Shown: positions 8,905-18,296 of the stretch, piece by piece
How the letters are laid out: every line of letters starts with the position of its first letter
Position numbering within the stretch: position 1 is the first letter of the stretch
Assembly (NCBI GenBank): GCA_945952315.1
Contig: CAMFIE010000006.1
Location: 94,033-158,032 of the forward strand
DNA length: 64,000 nt
From: an uncultured Rhizobium sp.
Lineage (GTDB): Bacteria; Pseudomonadota; Alphaproteobacteria; Rhizobiales; Rhizobiaceae
Reading direction: 5' to 3'
Notes under the pieces: model-generated
Seen by the model: only the letters and a program-made list of their open reading frames with translations
Databases searched by the model: none
What the model was told of the DNA's origin: nothing
Position numbers and translations under genes: made by a program

Positions 8905-9110
8905 TCCTTGTCCTCTTTGCCGGGTGGCCAGTTTAGGCCCGCCTGTGCCCAGATTGATCGCAGCGTACCACTGGTCAGATCCGCCTTTGGGTGCGGCACC
9001 GTTACCTTGCCCGTCCGTTCCGGATGAACCAGTTGCACATGACTGCCTTTCTGATTCTTCACAGTCCAGCCATTCCTCTTCAAAAGCGCGAGAACAGTAG
9101 CACTTCGCAA
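8901..9110 (-). CDS. hicA: HicA-like mRNA interferase toxin
   Basis: A 69-residue dsRBD-fold toxin predicted to cleave mRNA. The family pattern is complete: LLKRNGWTVKNQKGSH with the catalytic H24 in G-S-H, then VTVPHPKADLTSGTLRSIWAQAGL. The reading frame is closed by TAG five codons upstream, and the only start consistent with the family N-terminus is TTG at 9108-9110. A weak start of this kind would keep toxin synthesis low. It forms an operon with hicB (four-base overlap). Confidence 0.85.
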   Translation of the reverse strand: MRSATVLALLKRNGWTVKNQKGSHVQLVHPERTGKVTVPHPKADLTSGTLRSIWAQAGLNWPPGKEDKE

Positions 9111-9121
9111 AAGGTGACCCC

Positions 9122-9149
9122 ACTATACACCGACCATCGACGGCTGCAA
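9122..9149 (-). promoter_or_regulatory. Candidate hicAB promoter
   Basis: On the minus strand, TTGCAG (9149-9144), 16 bases, then TATAGT (9127-9122). Transcription would begin about five bases before the TTG start of hicA, giving an almost leaderless message. This is a prediction from consensus only. Confidence 0.4.
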
Positions 9150-9265
9150 TTAATTCTATAATTCCTCATGAATGCATGTTCTGAATTTTCGCGCAAGTGC
9201 TTGCACTTTCCGTGCTTCGCGATAAACCCGCTCTCGGCAAAAGTCTGGCAGGAAAGGGCTATTCC

Positions 9266-10537
9266 ATGAACGTGCTTCTGATCGGTTCGGGTGGGCGTGA
9301 GCATGCGCTGGCGTGGAAGCTTTCGCAGTCGCCGCTTTTGTCAAAGCTTTATGCCGCCCCGGGCAATCCCGGCATTGCGGACCATGCCGAGCTGGTAAAA
9401 CTCGATCTCGACAGCCACACGGCGGTGATCGATTTCTGCCGCCTGATGGGCGTTGAATTCGTGGTGGTCGGGCCGGAAGCGCCGCTGGTGGCGGGGCTGG
9501 CAGACAATTTGCGCGCGGCGGGCATTGCCTGTTTCGGCCCCTCGGCGGCGGCGGCCCAGCTTGAGGGCTCGAAGGGCTTCACCAAGGATCTCTGCGCCCG
9601 CTTTGATATCCCGACCGGCGCCTACCAGCGCTTCAACAATGCGCCCAAGGCCAAGGCCTATGTGCGGGCTGAGGGCGCGCCGATCGTGATCAAGGCCGAT
9701 GGCCTTGCCGCCGGCAAGGGCGTGACCGTCGCGATGACGGTAGAGGAAGCCTGCGCGGCGATCGACGACTGCTTCGAGGGGGCCTTTGGCGCAGCCGGTG
9801 CCGAAGTGGTGGTGGAAGCCTTTCTGGATGGCGAGGAGGCGAGCTTCTTCTGCCTCTGCGACGGCAAGACGGCGCTGCCGCTGGCCACAGCGCAGGATCA
9901 CAAGCGCGTCGGCGATGGCGATACCGGCCCGAATACCGGCGGCATGGGCGCTTACTCGCCTGCCCCGGTGATGACGCCGGCGCTGATCGAGCGCACGATG
10001 AAGGAAATCATCGAGCCGACCATGCGCGGCATGGCCGAGATGGGCCATCCCTTTCAGGGCGTGTTCTTCGCGGGCCTGATGATCACCGCCAAGGGACCGG
10101 AGCTCATCGAATACAATGTGCGCTTCGGCGATCCGGAATGCCAGGTGCTGATGATGCGGCTTGCAAGCGATCTCCTGCCGCTGCTGCATGCCTGCGCGAC
10201 CGGTACGCTCGATCAGGTGAAGGCCGAATGGAGCGATGACGTGGCGCTGACGGTGGTGATGGCGGCAAACGGCTACCCCGGCGCTTACGAAAAGGGCAGC
10301 GTGATCGCGCATCTGCCGGAAGAAAGTCTCGACGCCAAGGTGTTTCACGCAGGCACCGCCCGGCAGGGCGATGCGCTTGTCGCCACCGGCGGGCGCGTGC
10401 TCAATGTGACGGCAACCGGCAAGACGGTTTTAGAAGCGCAGGCAAGGGCTTACGCGCTTCTCGACCAGGTCGACTGGAAGGGCGGCTTCTGCCGCCGCGA
10501 TATCGGCTGGCGGGCGGTCGCGCGGGAAAAGGCCTGA
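9266..10537 (+). CDS. purD: Phosphoribosylamine--glycine ligase
   Basis: GAR synthetase of de novo purine synthesis: it joins glycine to phosphoribosylamine with ATP. At 423 residues it is full length. The N-terminus shows the nucleotide/PRA-binding [13 protein letters not shown], the ATP-grasp lysine motif [16 protein letters not shown], the [21 protein letters not shown] signature, and [12 protein letters not shown] near the metal site. The ATG at 9266 has AGGAAAGG nine bases upstream, which decides it over the in-frame codon at 9197. It is transcribed divergently from hicAB and ends at a modest terminator. Confidence 0.97.
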   Translation: MNVLLIGSGGREHALAWKLSQSPLLSKLYAAPGNPGIADHAELVKLDLDSHTAVIDFCRLMGVEFVVVGPEAPLVAGLADNLRAAGIACFGPSAAAAQLEGSKGFTKDLCARFDIPTGAYQRFNNAPKAKAYVRAEGAPIVIKADGLAAGKGVTVAMTVEEACAAIDDCFEGAFGAAGAEVVVEAFLDGEEASFFCLCDGKTALPLATAQDHKRVGDGDTGPNTGGMGAYSPAPVMTPALIERTMKEIIEPTMRGMAEMGHPFQGVFFAGLMITAKGPELIEYNVRFGDPECQVLMMRLASDLLPLLHACATGTLDQVKAEWSDDVALTVVMAANGYPGAYEKGSVIAHLPEESLDAKVFHAGTARQGDALVATGGRVLNVTATGKTVLEAQARAYALLDQVDWKGGFCRRDIGWRAVAREKA

Positions 10538-10555
10538 GACCGGCACGCGGTCTTT
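10537..10555 (+). terminator. Short terminator after purD
   Basis: AGACCG (10537-10542), a five-base loop and CGGTCT (10548-10553) followed by TT. It overlaps the purD stop codon. The stem is only six pairs, so it is a moderate candidate. Confidence 0.5.
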
Positions 10556-10651
10556 GCTGAAATTTAACCATCTCTTATCAGCGGATGGTAAGGGTCACCC
10601 GGTAAAGTGGGAAGGTCAAGATCGGCTTTCGTCCATACTGGGAATATGCCC

Positions 10652-11249
10652 ATGCGCGCTGTCATCCTTTTGTCCCTGCTGCTTGCCGCTGGCACGGCCT
10701 CGGCCGAATCCACGATCAGTCTCAAGGACTTGCCGGAAGGCGGGAAAACCGAAGACAGCATCATCCGCATCGGCTGCAGCGTTTGCCCGGCGCCGAAACC
10801 GAAGACCAGCGGCTATCTGGTGCCGGATGTGCCCAAGGGCCAGTCCCGCTTCGAACTGAAGACGGTGAAGGGCGAGCAGCTGATCTATCGCGCCGATGCC
10901 ATGCTCGGCGGCTCGCCGGTGCTTTTCATTTCCAAGGCAACACCGGAATGGATCGCCGCCCTGAAGCTGACGCCGACCGATGAAACCGCTGACGCCAAGG
11001 ACGGCATCGACACGACCGCAACCACCTCGGCACTTGCCAATTCGCCGCTTCCGCCTGCGGTGAAAAAAGCTTTTGCCCGTCGCGGCCAACCTTGCCGGTT
11101 TCGGCACGGATCCCGCAAAGGCCACAGACGCCGCCAAGGCCCCTGCCCCGGCAGCCACACCCGCAGCCACTCCGGCAGCCCCGGCGCTTCCCGTTGTCGC
11201 CGCAACGCCCAAGCCGCTCGATACCGGAAGCTTCACGCTCCGCAACTGA
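10652..11249 (+). pseudogene. Secreted hypothetical protein, apparently frameshifted near 11063-11080
   Basis: The product begins with a clear signal peptide (MRAVILLSLLLAAGTASA, cleaved before EST) and has a CSVCP motif that could bind metal or form a disulfide. I do not recognise the family. From 10652 the frame is good up to KKAF at about 11074; it then turns into Arg/Cys/His-rich sequence that runs on to 11344, across the stop of the convergent DUF523 gene. Shifting by one base there restores a plausible Ala/Pro-rich tail (VAANLAGFGTDPAKATD... ending TGSFTLRN) that stops at 11249. The break lies just after six A residues (11063-11068) and CCC. It is either a real frameshift, a sequencing error, or a slippage site. 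The ATG at 10646 is an alternative start; GGGA favours 10652. Confidence 0.65.
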
Positions 11250-11261
11250 GGCTGGCGCGCT

Positions 11262-11747
11262 TTACCCCACCGCCTGAACCAGCGCGTCCATTTCGCTCGG
11301 GGCGAAAACCTTTATGCCTGCGCGGCGGAGTCTGGCGGCGGTGACGCCGGAGCCGGGTTTGCGGTTTCCGGAAAAATGCCCGTCATAAAGATTGAGCGAG
11401 CCGCAGGACGGGCTGCCGTCAATAAGCAGCGCGACCGTGCAGCCGCGTTCGGTGGCAAGCGTCAGCGCATTGTCGGCGGCGGTGAGGAATTCGGCGGTCA
11501 CGTCTGCGCCCAAAATGTCCAGCACGCGGGCTTTTCCATCCAGCACATCCTCGCCGGTCTTGCCCGGCTCGATTTCCGCAGGCGCGCGCGGAACAGGCAT
11601 GCCGGCCGACATTTCCGGGCAGATCGAGACCAGCCGTCCCTCTGCCCTGAACAGCTCGAGTGCGGGATGGGAAAGCGGCTTGCCCTTGCCATCATAGCGC
11701 ACGGGCTGGCCGAGAAGACAGGCGCTGATCAGGATCGATCCGGTCAT
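11262..11747 (-). CDS. DUF523 domain-containing protein
   Basis: A small protein (161 residues) of the DUF523 family, whose function is not established. Family hallmarks are visible: ILISACLLGQPVRYDGKGK at the N-terminus, ICPEMSAGMPVPR, and the Cys/Gly motif LIDGSPSCGSLNLYDG. The conserved cysteines in CLLG, CPE and SCG suggest a metal or thiol role, which is inference. The ATG at 11747 has GGAAGAGG upstream; a GTG two codons earlier is also possible. It lies 38 bases after glyS on the same strand and is probably cotranscribed. Confidence 0.9.
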   Translation of the reverse strand: MTGSILISACLLGQPVRYDGKGKPLSHPALELFRAEGRLVSICPEMSAGMPVPRAPAEIEPGKTGEDVLDGKARVLDILGADVTAEFLTAADNALTLATERGCTVALLIDGSPSCGSLNLYDGHFSGNRKPGSGVTAARLRRAGIKVFAPSEMDALVQAVG

Positions 11748-11785
11748 CAGCACCTCTTCCCTCTTCCTCAGGTCTCCGATCCCCG

Positions 11786-13906
11786 TCAGCCGGAAATCTT
11801 CGAGAAATCGGCAACTGTGCCGGTGGCGGCGCGGATGAGCGACAGGAGCGCCAGACGGTTTGCGCGGATCGCCGCATCCTCGTCATTCACCAGAACATCG
11901 GTGAAAAACTGGTCGACGGGGGCACGCAGCGTCGAAAGCGCGGCCATGGCCGAGCGGAAATCCTCGCCCGCCACCGCCTTTGCCGCATCGGCAGAGGCAG
12001 AGCGGATTGCCGCATAAAGCGCCTTTTCCGCGTCAAGCGTCAGAAGCGCTTCCGAGACGCCATCGGCAACCACGGTGCCCTTCTTTTCTTCCGCGCCGAG
12101 AAGCTGCGTCGCGCGCTTTGCGCCCGCCAGAAGATTGGCGCCTTCCGCAGAGGTGATGAAGGCAGTGAGCGCCTCGACACGGCGGGCGATCATCAAAAGA
12201 TCATCCGCATCCGGTGTCAGCACGGCATCGATCAGATCATGCCGCGCGCCCTGATCCTTCAGGTATACTTTCAGCCGCTCGTGGAAGAAGGAGAGAAGAT
12301 CGGCATCGCTCACCACGCTTTTCAGCGGCAGGCGAATGCCCTTCTCGAGGATCATGCGCACCACGCCAAGGGCGGCACGGCGAAGGGCATAGGGGTCCTT
12401 CGAGCCGGTCGGCTTTTCATCGATGGCCCAGAAGCCGGTGAGCGTATCGAGCTTGTCGGCGAGCGCGACCGTGAGGCCGATCCGGTTTTCCGGCAGGCGG
12501 TCGGTCGGGCCGAGCGGCTTCCAGTGATCCTCGATTGCGGCAGCCACATCGGCATTTTCACCCTGAAGCAGGGCATATTTGCGGCCCATCGTGCCCTGAA
12601 GCTCGGGGAATTCGCCGACGGCCTCGGTGCGCAGATCCGCTTTCGCCAGCACCACGGCACGATCCACCGCCGCGGCATCGGCACCGACGACGGGTGCAAG
12701 CTTCGCAGCCAGCGAACGGATGCGCGCCACGCGCGCGCCCTGCGTGCCGAGCTTGGCATGGAAGGTCACATTCAGCGCATCGAGCTTTGCCATGCGCTGG
12801 TCGAGCGGCTTCTTCAGGTCGAGATCGAATTTTGCGGCAGAGGCGGCAAGCGTATCGAGATCGGGCAGATCGCCCTGATCGCGGGTCCAGAAATGCTTGG
12901 CGTCCGACAGGCGGGCGCGCACCACCTTGCCATTGCCATGCATGATTTCCTTGCCGCCATCGCTCGCCTCGATATTCGAGACCAGAATGAAATGGTTGGA
13001 CAGGCTGCCATCATTCACACCCGCCTTGCGGGTGACGAAGCATTTCTGGTTGGTCTTGATGGTGAGCCGGATGATTTCGGCGGGGATCGCCAGATAATCC
13101 GCCTCGAACGTGCCGAGCAGCACCTGCGGATATTCGACAAGGCCGGACACCTCTTCCAGCAGCCCTTCGTCTTCCACCAGTTCCAGCCCGTTGGCAAAGG
13201 CGAGATTGGCGGCATCCTGCGCGATGATCTGCTTGCGGCGCTCGGCATCCAGCACCACCTTCGCCTTTTCGAGGCTTGCCACGTAATCGCCGAAGCGGCG
13301 CACGGTGATGGCCTCCGGCGCATGGAAACGGTGGCCATAGGTAACGTTCGAGGCGACGATGCCATCCACCTCGAAGGGGATCACCACCGTCTCGTCATGT
13401 TCGGGGCCGAACAGGCAGACGATCGATTGCAGCGGCCGCACCCAGCGCAGCGCGCCCGGCCTTGCGGAGGCAGCGCCGGAGCGCATGCTCTTCGGCCAGG
13501 GGAAATTCCGGATGATGCCGGGCATGATCTCGGCGACGATCTCTTCCGCCGCGCGGCCCGGACGGTTTACCACCGCCACATAGAAATCACCCTTTTTCGG
13601 GTCGCTCTGCACCTCTGCCTCGGAAATCGAGGAAAGGCCGGCCGCGCGCAGAAAACCTTCGATGGCCTTTTCATTGGCATCGGTGCGCGGACCCTTCTTT
13701 TCCTCGCGCACATCGGCGGAGCGGGCGGTGAGCCCGCGGATATCCAGCGTCAGGCGACGGGGTGTCCAGTATTCGCGCGCGCCTTCATAAGTCAGACCCG
13801 CCTCGACCAGCTGGTCGGTCACCAGCTTCTTCAGATCGCCCGCAGCCTTGCGCTGCATGCGGGCAGGAATTTCCTCGGAGCGGAGTTCAAGCAGAAGGTC
13901 AGGCAT
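11786..13906 (-). CDS. glyS: Glycine--tRNA ligase beta subunit
   Basis: Beta chain of the alpha2-beta2 glycyl-tRNA synthetase, needed for tRNA recognition. At 706 residues it has normal length. The start [18 protein letters not shown] is the family N-terminus, and the HD-like core is present further on ([50 protein letters not shown]). The C-terminal part resembles the DALR anticodon-binding region ([20 protein letters not shown]). ATG at 13906 is chosen over the upstream frame extension to 13954. The alpha subunit gene glyQ lies 5 kb upstream on the same strand, with a Fic module and several other genes in between. Confidence 0.97.
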   Translation of the reverse strand: MPDLLLELRSEEIPARMQRKAAGDLKKLVTDQLVEAGLTYEGAREYWTPRRLTLDIRGLTARSADVREEKKGPRTDANEKAIEGFLRAAGLSSISEAEVQSDPKKGDFYVAVVNRPGRAAEEIVAEIMPGIIRNFPWPKSMRSGAASARPGALRWVRPLQSIVCLFGPEHDETVVIPFEVDGIVASNVTYGHRFHAPEAITVRRFGDYVASLEKAKVVLDAERRKQIIAQDAANLAFANGLELVEDEGLLEEVSGLVEYPQVLLGTFEADYLAIPAEIIRLTIKTNQKCFVTRKAGVNDGSLSNHFILVSNIEASDGGKEIMHGNGKVVRARLSDAKHFWTRDQGDLPDLDTLAASAAKFDLDLKKPLDQRMAKLDALNVTFHAKLGTQGARVARIRSLAAKLAPVVGADAAAVDRAVVLAKADLRTEAVGEFPELQGTMGRKYALLQGENADVAAAIEDHWKPLGPTDRLPENRIGLTVALADKLDTLTGFWAIDEKPTGSKDPYALRRAALGVVRMILEKGIRLPLKSVVSDADLLSFFHERLKVYLKDQGARHDLIDAVLTPDADDLLMIARRVEALTAFITSAEGANLLAGAKRATQLLGAEEKKGTVVADGVSEALLTLDAEKALYAAIRSASADAAKAVAGEDFRSAMAALSTLRAPVDQFFTDVLVNDEDAAIRANRLALLSLIRAATGTVADFSKISG

Positions 13907-14010
13907 GGCAATGACGGATCCGGTTATGGAAAAGCTGTTTGCCGCCTCTACCAAGCCCCGGCTTAAATGTCACCAAGGGAATGCCGCTTTTGCGCAGAGT
14001 TCACGCCGCA

Positions 14011-14039
14011 TTGACAGGTCATTGGGCTTCTCCTACCCT
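14011..14039 (+). promoter_or_regulatory. Candidate promoter of the antitoxin-Fic operon
   Basis: TTGACA (14011-14016), exactly 17 bases, then TACCCT (14034-14039). The predicted transcription start seven bases downstream coincides with the A of the antitoxin ATG at 14046, so the message may be leaderless. No ribosome site is seen in front of that ATG, which agrees. Confidence 0.5.
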
Positions 14040-14045
14040 CAGCTC

Positions 14046-14246
14046 ATGAGCACAGCCAAGCCGAATTATGCATTGGATCATTCCGAACCAGGCCTGCTTT
14101 CCCAGGCAGCCGGTGAGTGCATCAGTGCGGTGGAGGGGTTGCATCTGACACCGCGCATGCAGACATTTCTGGCCGAGACGAAATCTCTGACCGGCGACGA
14201 GCGGCGGAAACGGATACTTCGGATGCTGGCTGCGGATCAGGCCTGA
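14046..14246 (+). CDS. VbhA-like antitoxin of Fic
   Basis: A 66-residue protein directly before a Fic gene (three bases between stop and next start). The segment ISAVEGLHLTPRMQTFLA resembles the inhibitory helix of VbhA-type antitoxins, where an S/T-x3-E-G/N motif blocks ATP binding in Fic. Here E-G is present but the serine is three, not four, residues before the glutamate, so the motif is shifted or degenerate. The tail (DERRKRILRMLA) is basic. The identification rests on this motif and the gene order. Confidence 0.7.
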   Translation: MSTAKPNYALDHSEPGLLSQAAGECISAVEGLHLTPRMQTFLAETKSLTGDERRKRILRMLAADQA

Positions 14247-14249
14247 CAT

Positions 14250-14828
14250 ATGGTCTATGCGGCGGAAAATGATCCGCTTTGCTATCCCGGCACCAATGTG
14301 CTTGTGAACAGGCTGAACATACGCGAACAAGTTCTGCTGGATGAGTATGAACTGGCGTTTTTTCTCACCCGATCCGAGGAGCCATTTCCAACCGGAAATT
14401 TTGACAGCACCCATTACCGGGCTCTACACCGGCATCTTTTTCAGGATGTCTATTCCTGGGCAGGAACATACCGGACGATAAGGATCGGCAAAGGTGGCAA
14501 CTGGTTCTGCTTTCCGGAGTATATAGACCGCGAAATGGACCGTGCATTGAATGCACTGAGGAGCAAAGGCTATTTCAGGGATCTGTCCCTGCCGGAGTTC
14601 CGATCTGCGGCAACCGGGCTTTTGGCAGATTTGAATGCAATCCATCCTTTCCGCGATGGCAACGGGCGCACCCAACTTTCCTTCCTGCTACTGCTGACAC
14701 GATCATGCGGCCACAGTTTTCATGCAGAAGCGCTTGATCCTCACGAGGTCATGCACGCCATGATCGAGAGCTTCTCAGGAAGGACAAGGCCACTCGAACT
14801 GGTTCTGAAAAAGACAATCGGGGACTGA
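14250..14828 (+). CDS. Fic family protein (AMP-transferase toxin)
   Basis: A 192-residue enzyme with a complete Fic active site H132-PFRDGNGR140-T, the loop that positions the alpha-phosphate of ATP and the catalytic histidine. Upstream are the flap region (GKGGNWFCFPEYI, residues 82-92) that docks the target and YSWAGTYRTIRIG typical of FicT/VbhT-type toxins. It probably adenylylates a protein target such as DNA gyrase or topoisomerase IV, as known for FicT toxins; the actual target is unknown. The small antitoxin gene precedes it in the same operon. It converges with the DUF2207 gene, leaving only four bases between stops. Confidence 0.92.
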   Translation: MVYAAENDPLCYPGTNVLVNRLNIREQVLLDEYELAFFLTRSEEPFPTGNFDSTHYRALHRHLFQDVYSWAGTYRTIRIGKGGNWFCFPEYIDREMDRALNALRSKGYFRDLSLPEFRSAATGLLADLNAIHPFRDGNGRTQLSFLLLLTRSCGHSFHAEALDPHEVMHAMIESFSGRTRPLELVLKKTIGD

Positions 14829-14832
14829 TCCC

Positions 14833-16752
14833 TCACCAGCCGCCGCCACCGCCTCCGCCGCCACCACCGCCGGAACTGCCGCCGGAGAAGCCGGAGCTGC
14901 CGGAGGACTGCGGCTGGGGAATGGTGGAGGCAATCGTGGACGCGATGCTGCTGGTGAAGCCGGAGAAGCGGTCCGTATCGAAGCGGTGGCCGCTGTACCA
15001 GCCGGGCTGGTAGGTGCTCACCGTGCCTGCGGCAATCGCCGAGGTGAGCCAGCTGTGGAAGGCCTCGCTCCAGGGTTTTTCCACGCCCAGCGCCACCGCA
15101 TAGGGCAGCAGCGTTTCGAAATGGCTGGGCGACATTTCCGGTGCACCTGCCATGTTCATGCGGTCGGCCTCGGCGAGCGTCAGATAGGTGCGCAATCCGT
15201 CGATGCCGTCCATCATCTCGCGGCCAAGCAGGGTCGGCGCGCCCATCAGGAAGGCGAAGACGACATTGAGAAGCGCCAGCGCGCCCGCCCCGAGCACGAT
15301 CGGCAAGACATTGGAAGAGGGACCCGCAAGGGTTTCTCCCATGGTGCCGAGTAAGGTCGTTCCGGACATGAAGCCGATCAAACCGAGCACGAAAACCCGG
15401 TATACCCGGCTTTTCAACGGCACGCGCGCAAACCGGCCGTTGAAGAACTGCAGCATCACGCCGCCGAAACAGGCAGATGCAAGGGCCGTCACCACGGCTG
15501 TCCCCACCGTTTGCTGGTCGAGATGCCCGACATACAATGCGGCAGCGACAATCAGCCCGGTGATCACCACGCCGGCAATCACCACGCCGAGATTTGCGTT
15601 GTAATATTTGCCGACATTGCCGCTCTGCACGGCAGTCGCAAAGCGCTCGGCAAGCGATTGCACCCGCTCGCCATTGGTCTTGTTGATGGTGAAGGACCCT
15701 GTCTTCATCACCTCGTCATAGAGCACATCCTCGCCCTGCGGCAGCGGCCCGTCCGGGGCCTTGCCGGTGCGCCGGACAGTGAGGCTGCGGTCGAGATCGT
15801 CGAGCGTCACCAGCCCCTTGACCGCCAGCGACACGGCGGCGGCGGAAAAGGCGTTATAGCCGCTCACCGCCCCGTGGTTGTCGATGAAATGGAGAACTGC
15901 GGGCGAAAGCTTGCCCGGCGGGTCCCAGCGCGGCACCATCACGCCCTTCGGCGGATCGCGACCGATCCTGTCCCATCTGCTATAGTAGAAGGCAAAAAGC
16001 GCGAAAAACCCGATCCAGCCGATCAGCGCGGCCATGTTGTCCTGCAGGAGCCACATCAGCCTGCTGCCGGCTGTGGGTGGTGCAATTGCGGCCTTCGGCT
16101 GCGCGACCACGATGGTGAGCCCCTCGCCTGCTTCCAGCCGCGTCGTGGTGGCAATGGTCACCGTGTTGCCGGAAAGGGCGGTCACCTGCGCATCGCGGGC
16201 GGTCGAACCGGCAGGGCCGGTGAAGAAGGCAATATCGTCGTTCGAAACCGGCGCGGGCAGCGTCACATGCACGACGGCGGCAAGAATCGGGAATTCCCAG
16301 CCATTGCCCGTCACGTTCCAGTAAAGCTCGTCATGATCCTTGAAATAGCGGATCTGCCGGTCGGTGCGGTAATGGAATTCGTAGACATGCGGGCCGGGCG
16401 CGACCTCGCTATTGGCACTGCCCGCATAGATGCGGATGCCATTCGCCACATATTCCGTGCGGTAGGCTTCCTTGCCGCCATCGCGGGTGACGCCGACCAG
16501 CGTGAAGTCCACCTCGCCCTTGCGGCCGTTCGCATCCACCATGGTGAGCGGAAAGTCGCGGAAAATCCCGTGGCGGATGCGCGCGCCGGTTGCCTGCACG
16601 CTGATGGTTTCGGTCACGTCCAGCGTGCCATCCGCCTCCACCAGGATATCGGAACGATAGCGCGAGATCACCTCTTCGGCAGCGCGCGCCGGCAGGCCGG
16701 CAGCGAGAAGAACGACCAGCGCCCGGAGAAAAAGCAGAAGGCTGCGCGGCAT
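14833..16752 (-). CDS. DUF2207 domain-containing membrane protein
   Basis: A 639-residue predicted membrane protein. After a signal peptide (SLLLFLRALVVLLAAGLPARA) comes the extracytoplasmic DUF2207 domain (VISRYRSDILVEADGTLDV ... LYWNVTGNGWEFPI), then a membrane helix (MAALIGWIGFFALFAFYY), a cytoplasmic stretch, and further helix pairs near residues 410-500. The C-terminus is a glycine run ending in W, preceded by Ser/Gly repeats. Such proteins are commonly paired with LemA, as here: the lemA gene lies 29 bases upstream on the same strand. Function is unknown. ATG at 16752 is chosen; the upstream extension starts at TTG. Confidence 0.9.
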   Translation of the reverse strand: MPRSLLLFLRALVVLLAAGLPARAAEEVISRYRSDILVEADGTLDVTETISVQATGARIRHGIFRDFPLTMVDANGRKGEVDFTLVGVTRDGGKEAYRTEYVANGIRIYAGSANSEVAPGPHVYEFHYRTDRQIRYFKDHDELYWNVTGNGWEFPILAAVVHVTLPAPVSNDDIAFFTGPAGSTARDAQVTALSGNTVTIATTTRLEAGEGLTIVVAQPKAAIAPPTAGSRLMWLLQDNMAALIGWIGFFALFAFYYSRWDRIGRDPPKGVMVPRWDPPGKLSPAVLHFIDNHGAVSGYNAFSAAAVSLAVKGLVTLDDLDRSLTVRRTGKAPDGPLPQGEDVLYDEVMKTGSFTINKTNGERVQSLAERFATAVQSGNVGKYYNANLGVVIAGVVITGLIVAAALYVGHLDQQTVGTAVVTALASACFGGVMLQFFNGRFARVPLKSRVYRVFVLGLIGFMSGTTLLGTMGETLAGPSSNVLPIVLGAGALALLNVVFAFLMGAPTLLGREMMDGIDGLRTYLTLAEADRMNMAGAPEMSPSHFETLLPYAVALGVEKPWSEAFHSWLTSAIAAGTVSTYQPGWYSGHRFDTDRFSGFTSSIASTIASTIPQPQSSGSSGFSGGSSGGGGGGGGGGGW

Positions 16753-16781
16753 GGAAAGGCCCCGGATCGGATGCAAAACGG

Positions 16782-17330
16782 TCAGAACTTCACCTGCGGC
16801 ACGGCGCGATCGGCCTCGTTGGTGATTTCGAAATAGGCCTTCTTCTGGAAGCCGAACTGGCCAGCAATCAGATTGGAGGGGAAGCTTTCCACCTTGGTGT
16901 TCAGATCACGCGCCGCGCCATTGTAATAGCGCCGCGCCATCTGCAGATCGCCCTCGATGGTTTCAAGCGAGGCCTGCAGCTGCGAGAAATTCTGGTTCGC
17001 CTTGAGATCGGGATAGGCCTCGGCGAGCGCGATCACCTTTCCGAGCGCCTGGCTGAGCAGGCCTTCGGCCGCGCCGCGCGCGGCAACATCGCCCGCAGGC
17101 ACGGCCTGCGCCTGATTGCGCCTAGAAATCACCTCGTCCAGCGTCGATTTCTCGTGGGCGGCGTAACCCTTCACCGTTTCGATGAGATTGGGAATGAGAT
17201 CGGCACGGCGCTTCAGCTGCACATCGATGCCCGACCAAGCCTCTTCTGCCATCTGCCGCGAGCGCACCAGCCCGTTATACATCATCACGCCGAAGACGGC
17301 GATCACGGCAACGGCAATCAGGAAATACAT
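16782..17330 (-). CDS. lemA: LemA family protein
   Basis: A 182-residue membrane-anchored coiled-coil protein. It starts with one hydrophobic helix (MYFLIAVAVIAVFGVMMYN) followed by the LemA signature RSRQMAEEAWSGIDVQLKRR-ADLIPNLIETVKGYA and the closing NLIAGQFGFQKKAYFEI. GGGAG lies eight bases before the ATG at 17330. LemA proteins are widespread and poorly understood. The operon with the DUF2207 gene suggests they act together at the envelope. Confidence 0.95.
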   Translation of the reverse strand: MYFLIAVAVIAVFGVMMYNGLVRSRQMAEEAWSGIDVQLKRRADLIPNLIETVKGYAAHEKSTLDEVISRRNQAQAVPAGDVAARGAAEGLLSQALGKVIALAEAYPDLKANQNFSQLQASLETIEGDLQMARRYYNGAARDLNTKVESFPSNLIAGQFGFQKKAYFEITNEADRAVPQVKF

Positions 17331-17453
17331 GGCTTTTCTCCCAGAACAGGCAGCGGTGCAGGAGCGGGCAGAGTAATGCAGAAGCAAGCCCGCTGTGAAG
17401 CATTTTCAGTGGCCGCGCATTGGCGCCTGTCAATCGGCTGCGAAAAGGTCAAG

Positions 17454-17484
17454 AAAAACGCCCGGCGAGAGGGCTCGCCGGGCG
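17454..17484 (-). terminator. Strong terminator after the CDGSH gene
   Basis: An 11-pair stem, CGCCCGGCGAG (17459-17469) with CTCGCCGGGCG (17474-17484), has a four-base loop and is followed on the minus strand by TTTTT. It ends the leftward CDGSH transcript, 35 bases past the stop. Confidence 0.85.
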
Positions 17485-17518
17485 CAGGTCAAAACCGCCG
17501 CATCTCCATCAAAGCCGT

Positions 17519-17755
17519 TCAGAGCGCCTTGTGCGACCCGTCGCAGAAGGGTGCGCCATCGGTCTGCTTGCAGGCGCAGAAGAACTTCGCGCCGCTTTCT
17601 TCCGCCTTCCAGGCCTGCGGCGAGAATTCGCTGCCCTTGTGCGAGCCATCGCAGAAGGGCTGGTTTGCCGACTTGCCGCAGGAACACCAGAAATAGGTCT
17701 TGCCCGCTTCCACCTCTACCCGAACCGGCGCCTTGGCCGCCACTGCACCCTTCAT
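17519..17755 (-). CDS. CDGSH iron-sulfur domain protein (two motifs)
   Basis: A 78-residue protein with two intact CDGSH zinc-finger-like motifs, each of which can hold a [2Fe-2S] cluster with three Cys and one His: C24-x-C26...C35DGSH39 and C60-x-C62...C71DGSH75. Two clusters in one short chain fit the class of bacterial tandem mitoNEET-like proteins. The ATG at 17755 has GGGGAGAG six bases upstream; the open frame continues upstream to 17857 without similarity. Its own strong terminator follows. A role in iron-sulfur or redox handling is inferred from the family. Confidence 0.92.
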   Translation of the reverse strand: MKGAVAAKAPVRVEVEAGKTYFWCSCGKSANQPFCDGSHKGSEFSPQAWKAEESGAKFFCACKQTDGAPFCDGSHKAL

Positions 17756-17915
17756 CGAAACTCTCCCCGGATCCTTGCCATTCGCCACCACGACGCAGAC
17801 AGACACCCATGGTGACCCCAAAACCGCCTGCGCCGCAAGCGACCGATCGGTGAACAATGCGGTTGCAAATCAAATACGGCGCGGTGCCGCTGTCGCCCCG
17901 CGCCCGGCTGTCTCA

Positions 17916-18296
17916 TCATTTGTGGAAGATCAGGCAATAGACCGGCAGGCCGGACTGCTTGCGCACGAAGCTGTCCTTTGCGGCAAGGTGATAGCCCTGC
18001 GCCTTCATCTCCGCCACATCATGCTTGAAGTTGGTGGAGCCCATCCACCACCAGGCGAGGTTCTTCGTGTTCGGCACGAACTCAACCTTGACGAGACCGG
18101 CGGAGAGATCGAAATTCTTGGTCGCACTGTCCTTGCATTCCACCGCAACCGGGATCAGGCCGCGGCGGTCATAGTCGCGGGTCACCTGCCAGAGCTTGCG
18201 ACCGGTGATCCAGCCCGTGCTTTCCGCCTTGGCTGCGCCGCCTGCCAGAAGCACGAACAGTGCGACGGCCGTCATGATGCGCGTCATCATCGTCAT
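17916..18296 (-). CDS. Secreted hypothetical protein
   Basis: A 126-residue protein with a signal peptide (TRIMTAVALFVLLAGGAAKA, cleaved before EST) and a mature part of about 100 residues containing two cysteines (VAVECKD and VYCLIF) that may form a disulfide in the periplasm. AAAGGA lies ahead of the ATG at 18296; an ATG three codons later is also possible. I do not recognise the family. It stands alone between the CDGSH gene and the divergent GST gene. Confidence 0.75.
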   Translation of the reverse strand: MTMMTRIMTAVALFVLLAGGAAKAESTGWITGRKLWQVTRDYDRRGLIPVAVECKDSATKNFDLSAGLVKVEFVPNTKNLAWWWMGSTNFKHDVAEMKAQGYHLAAKDSFVRKQSGLPVYCLIFHK

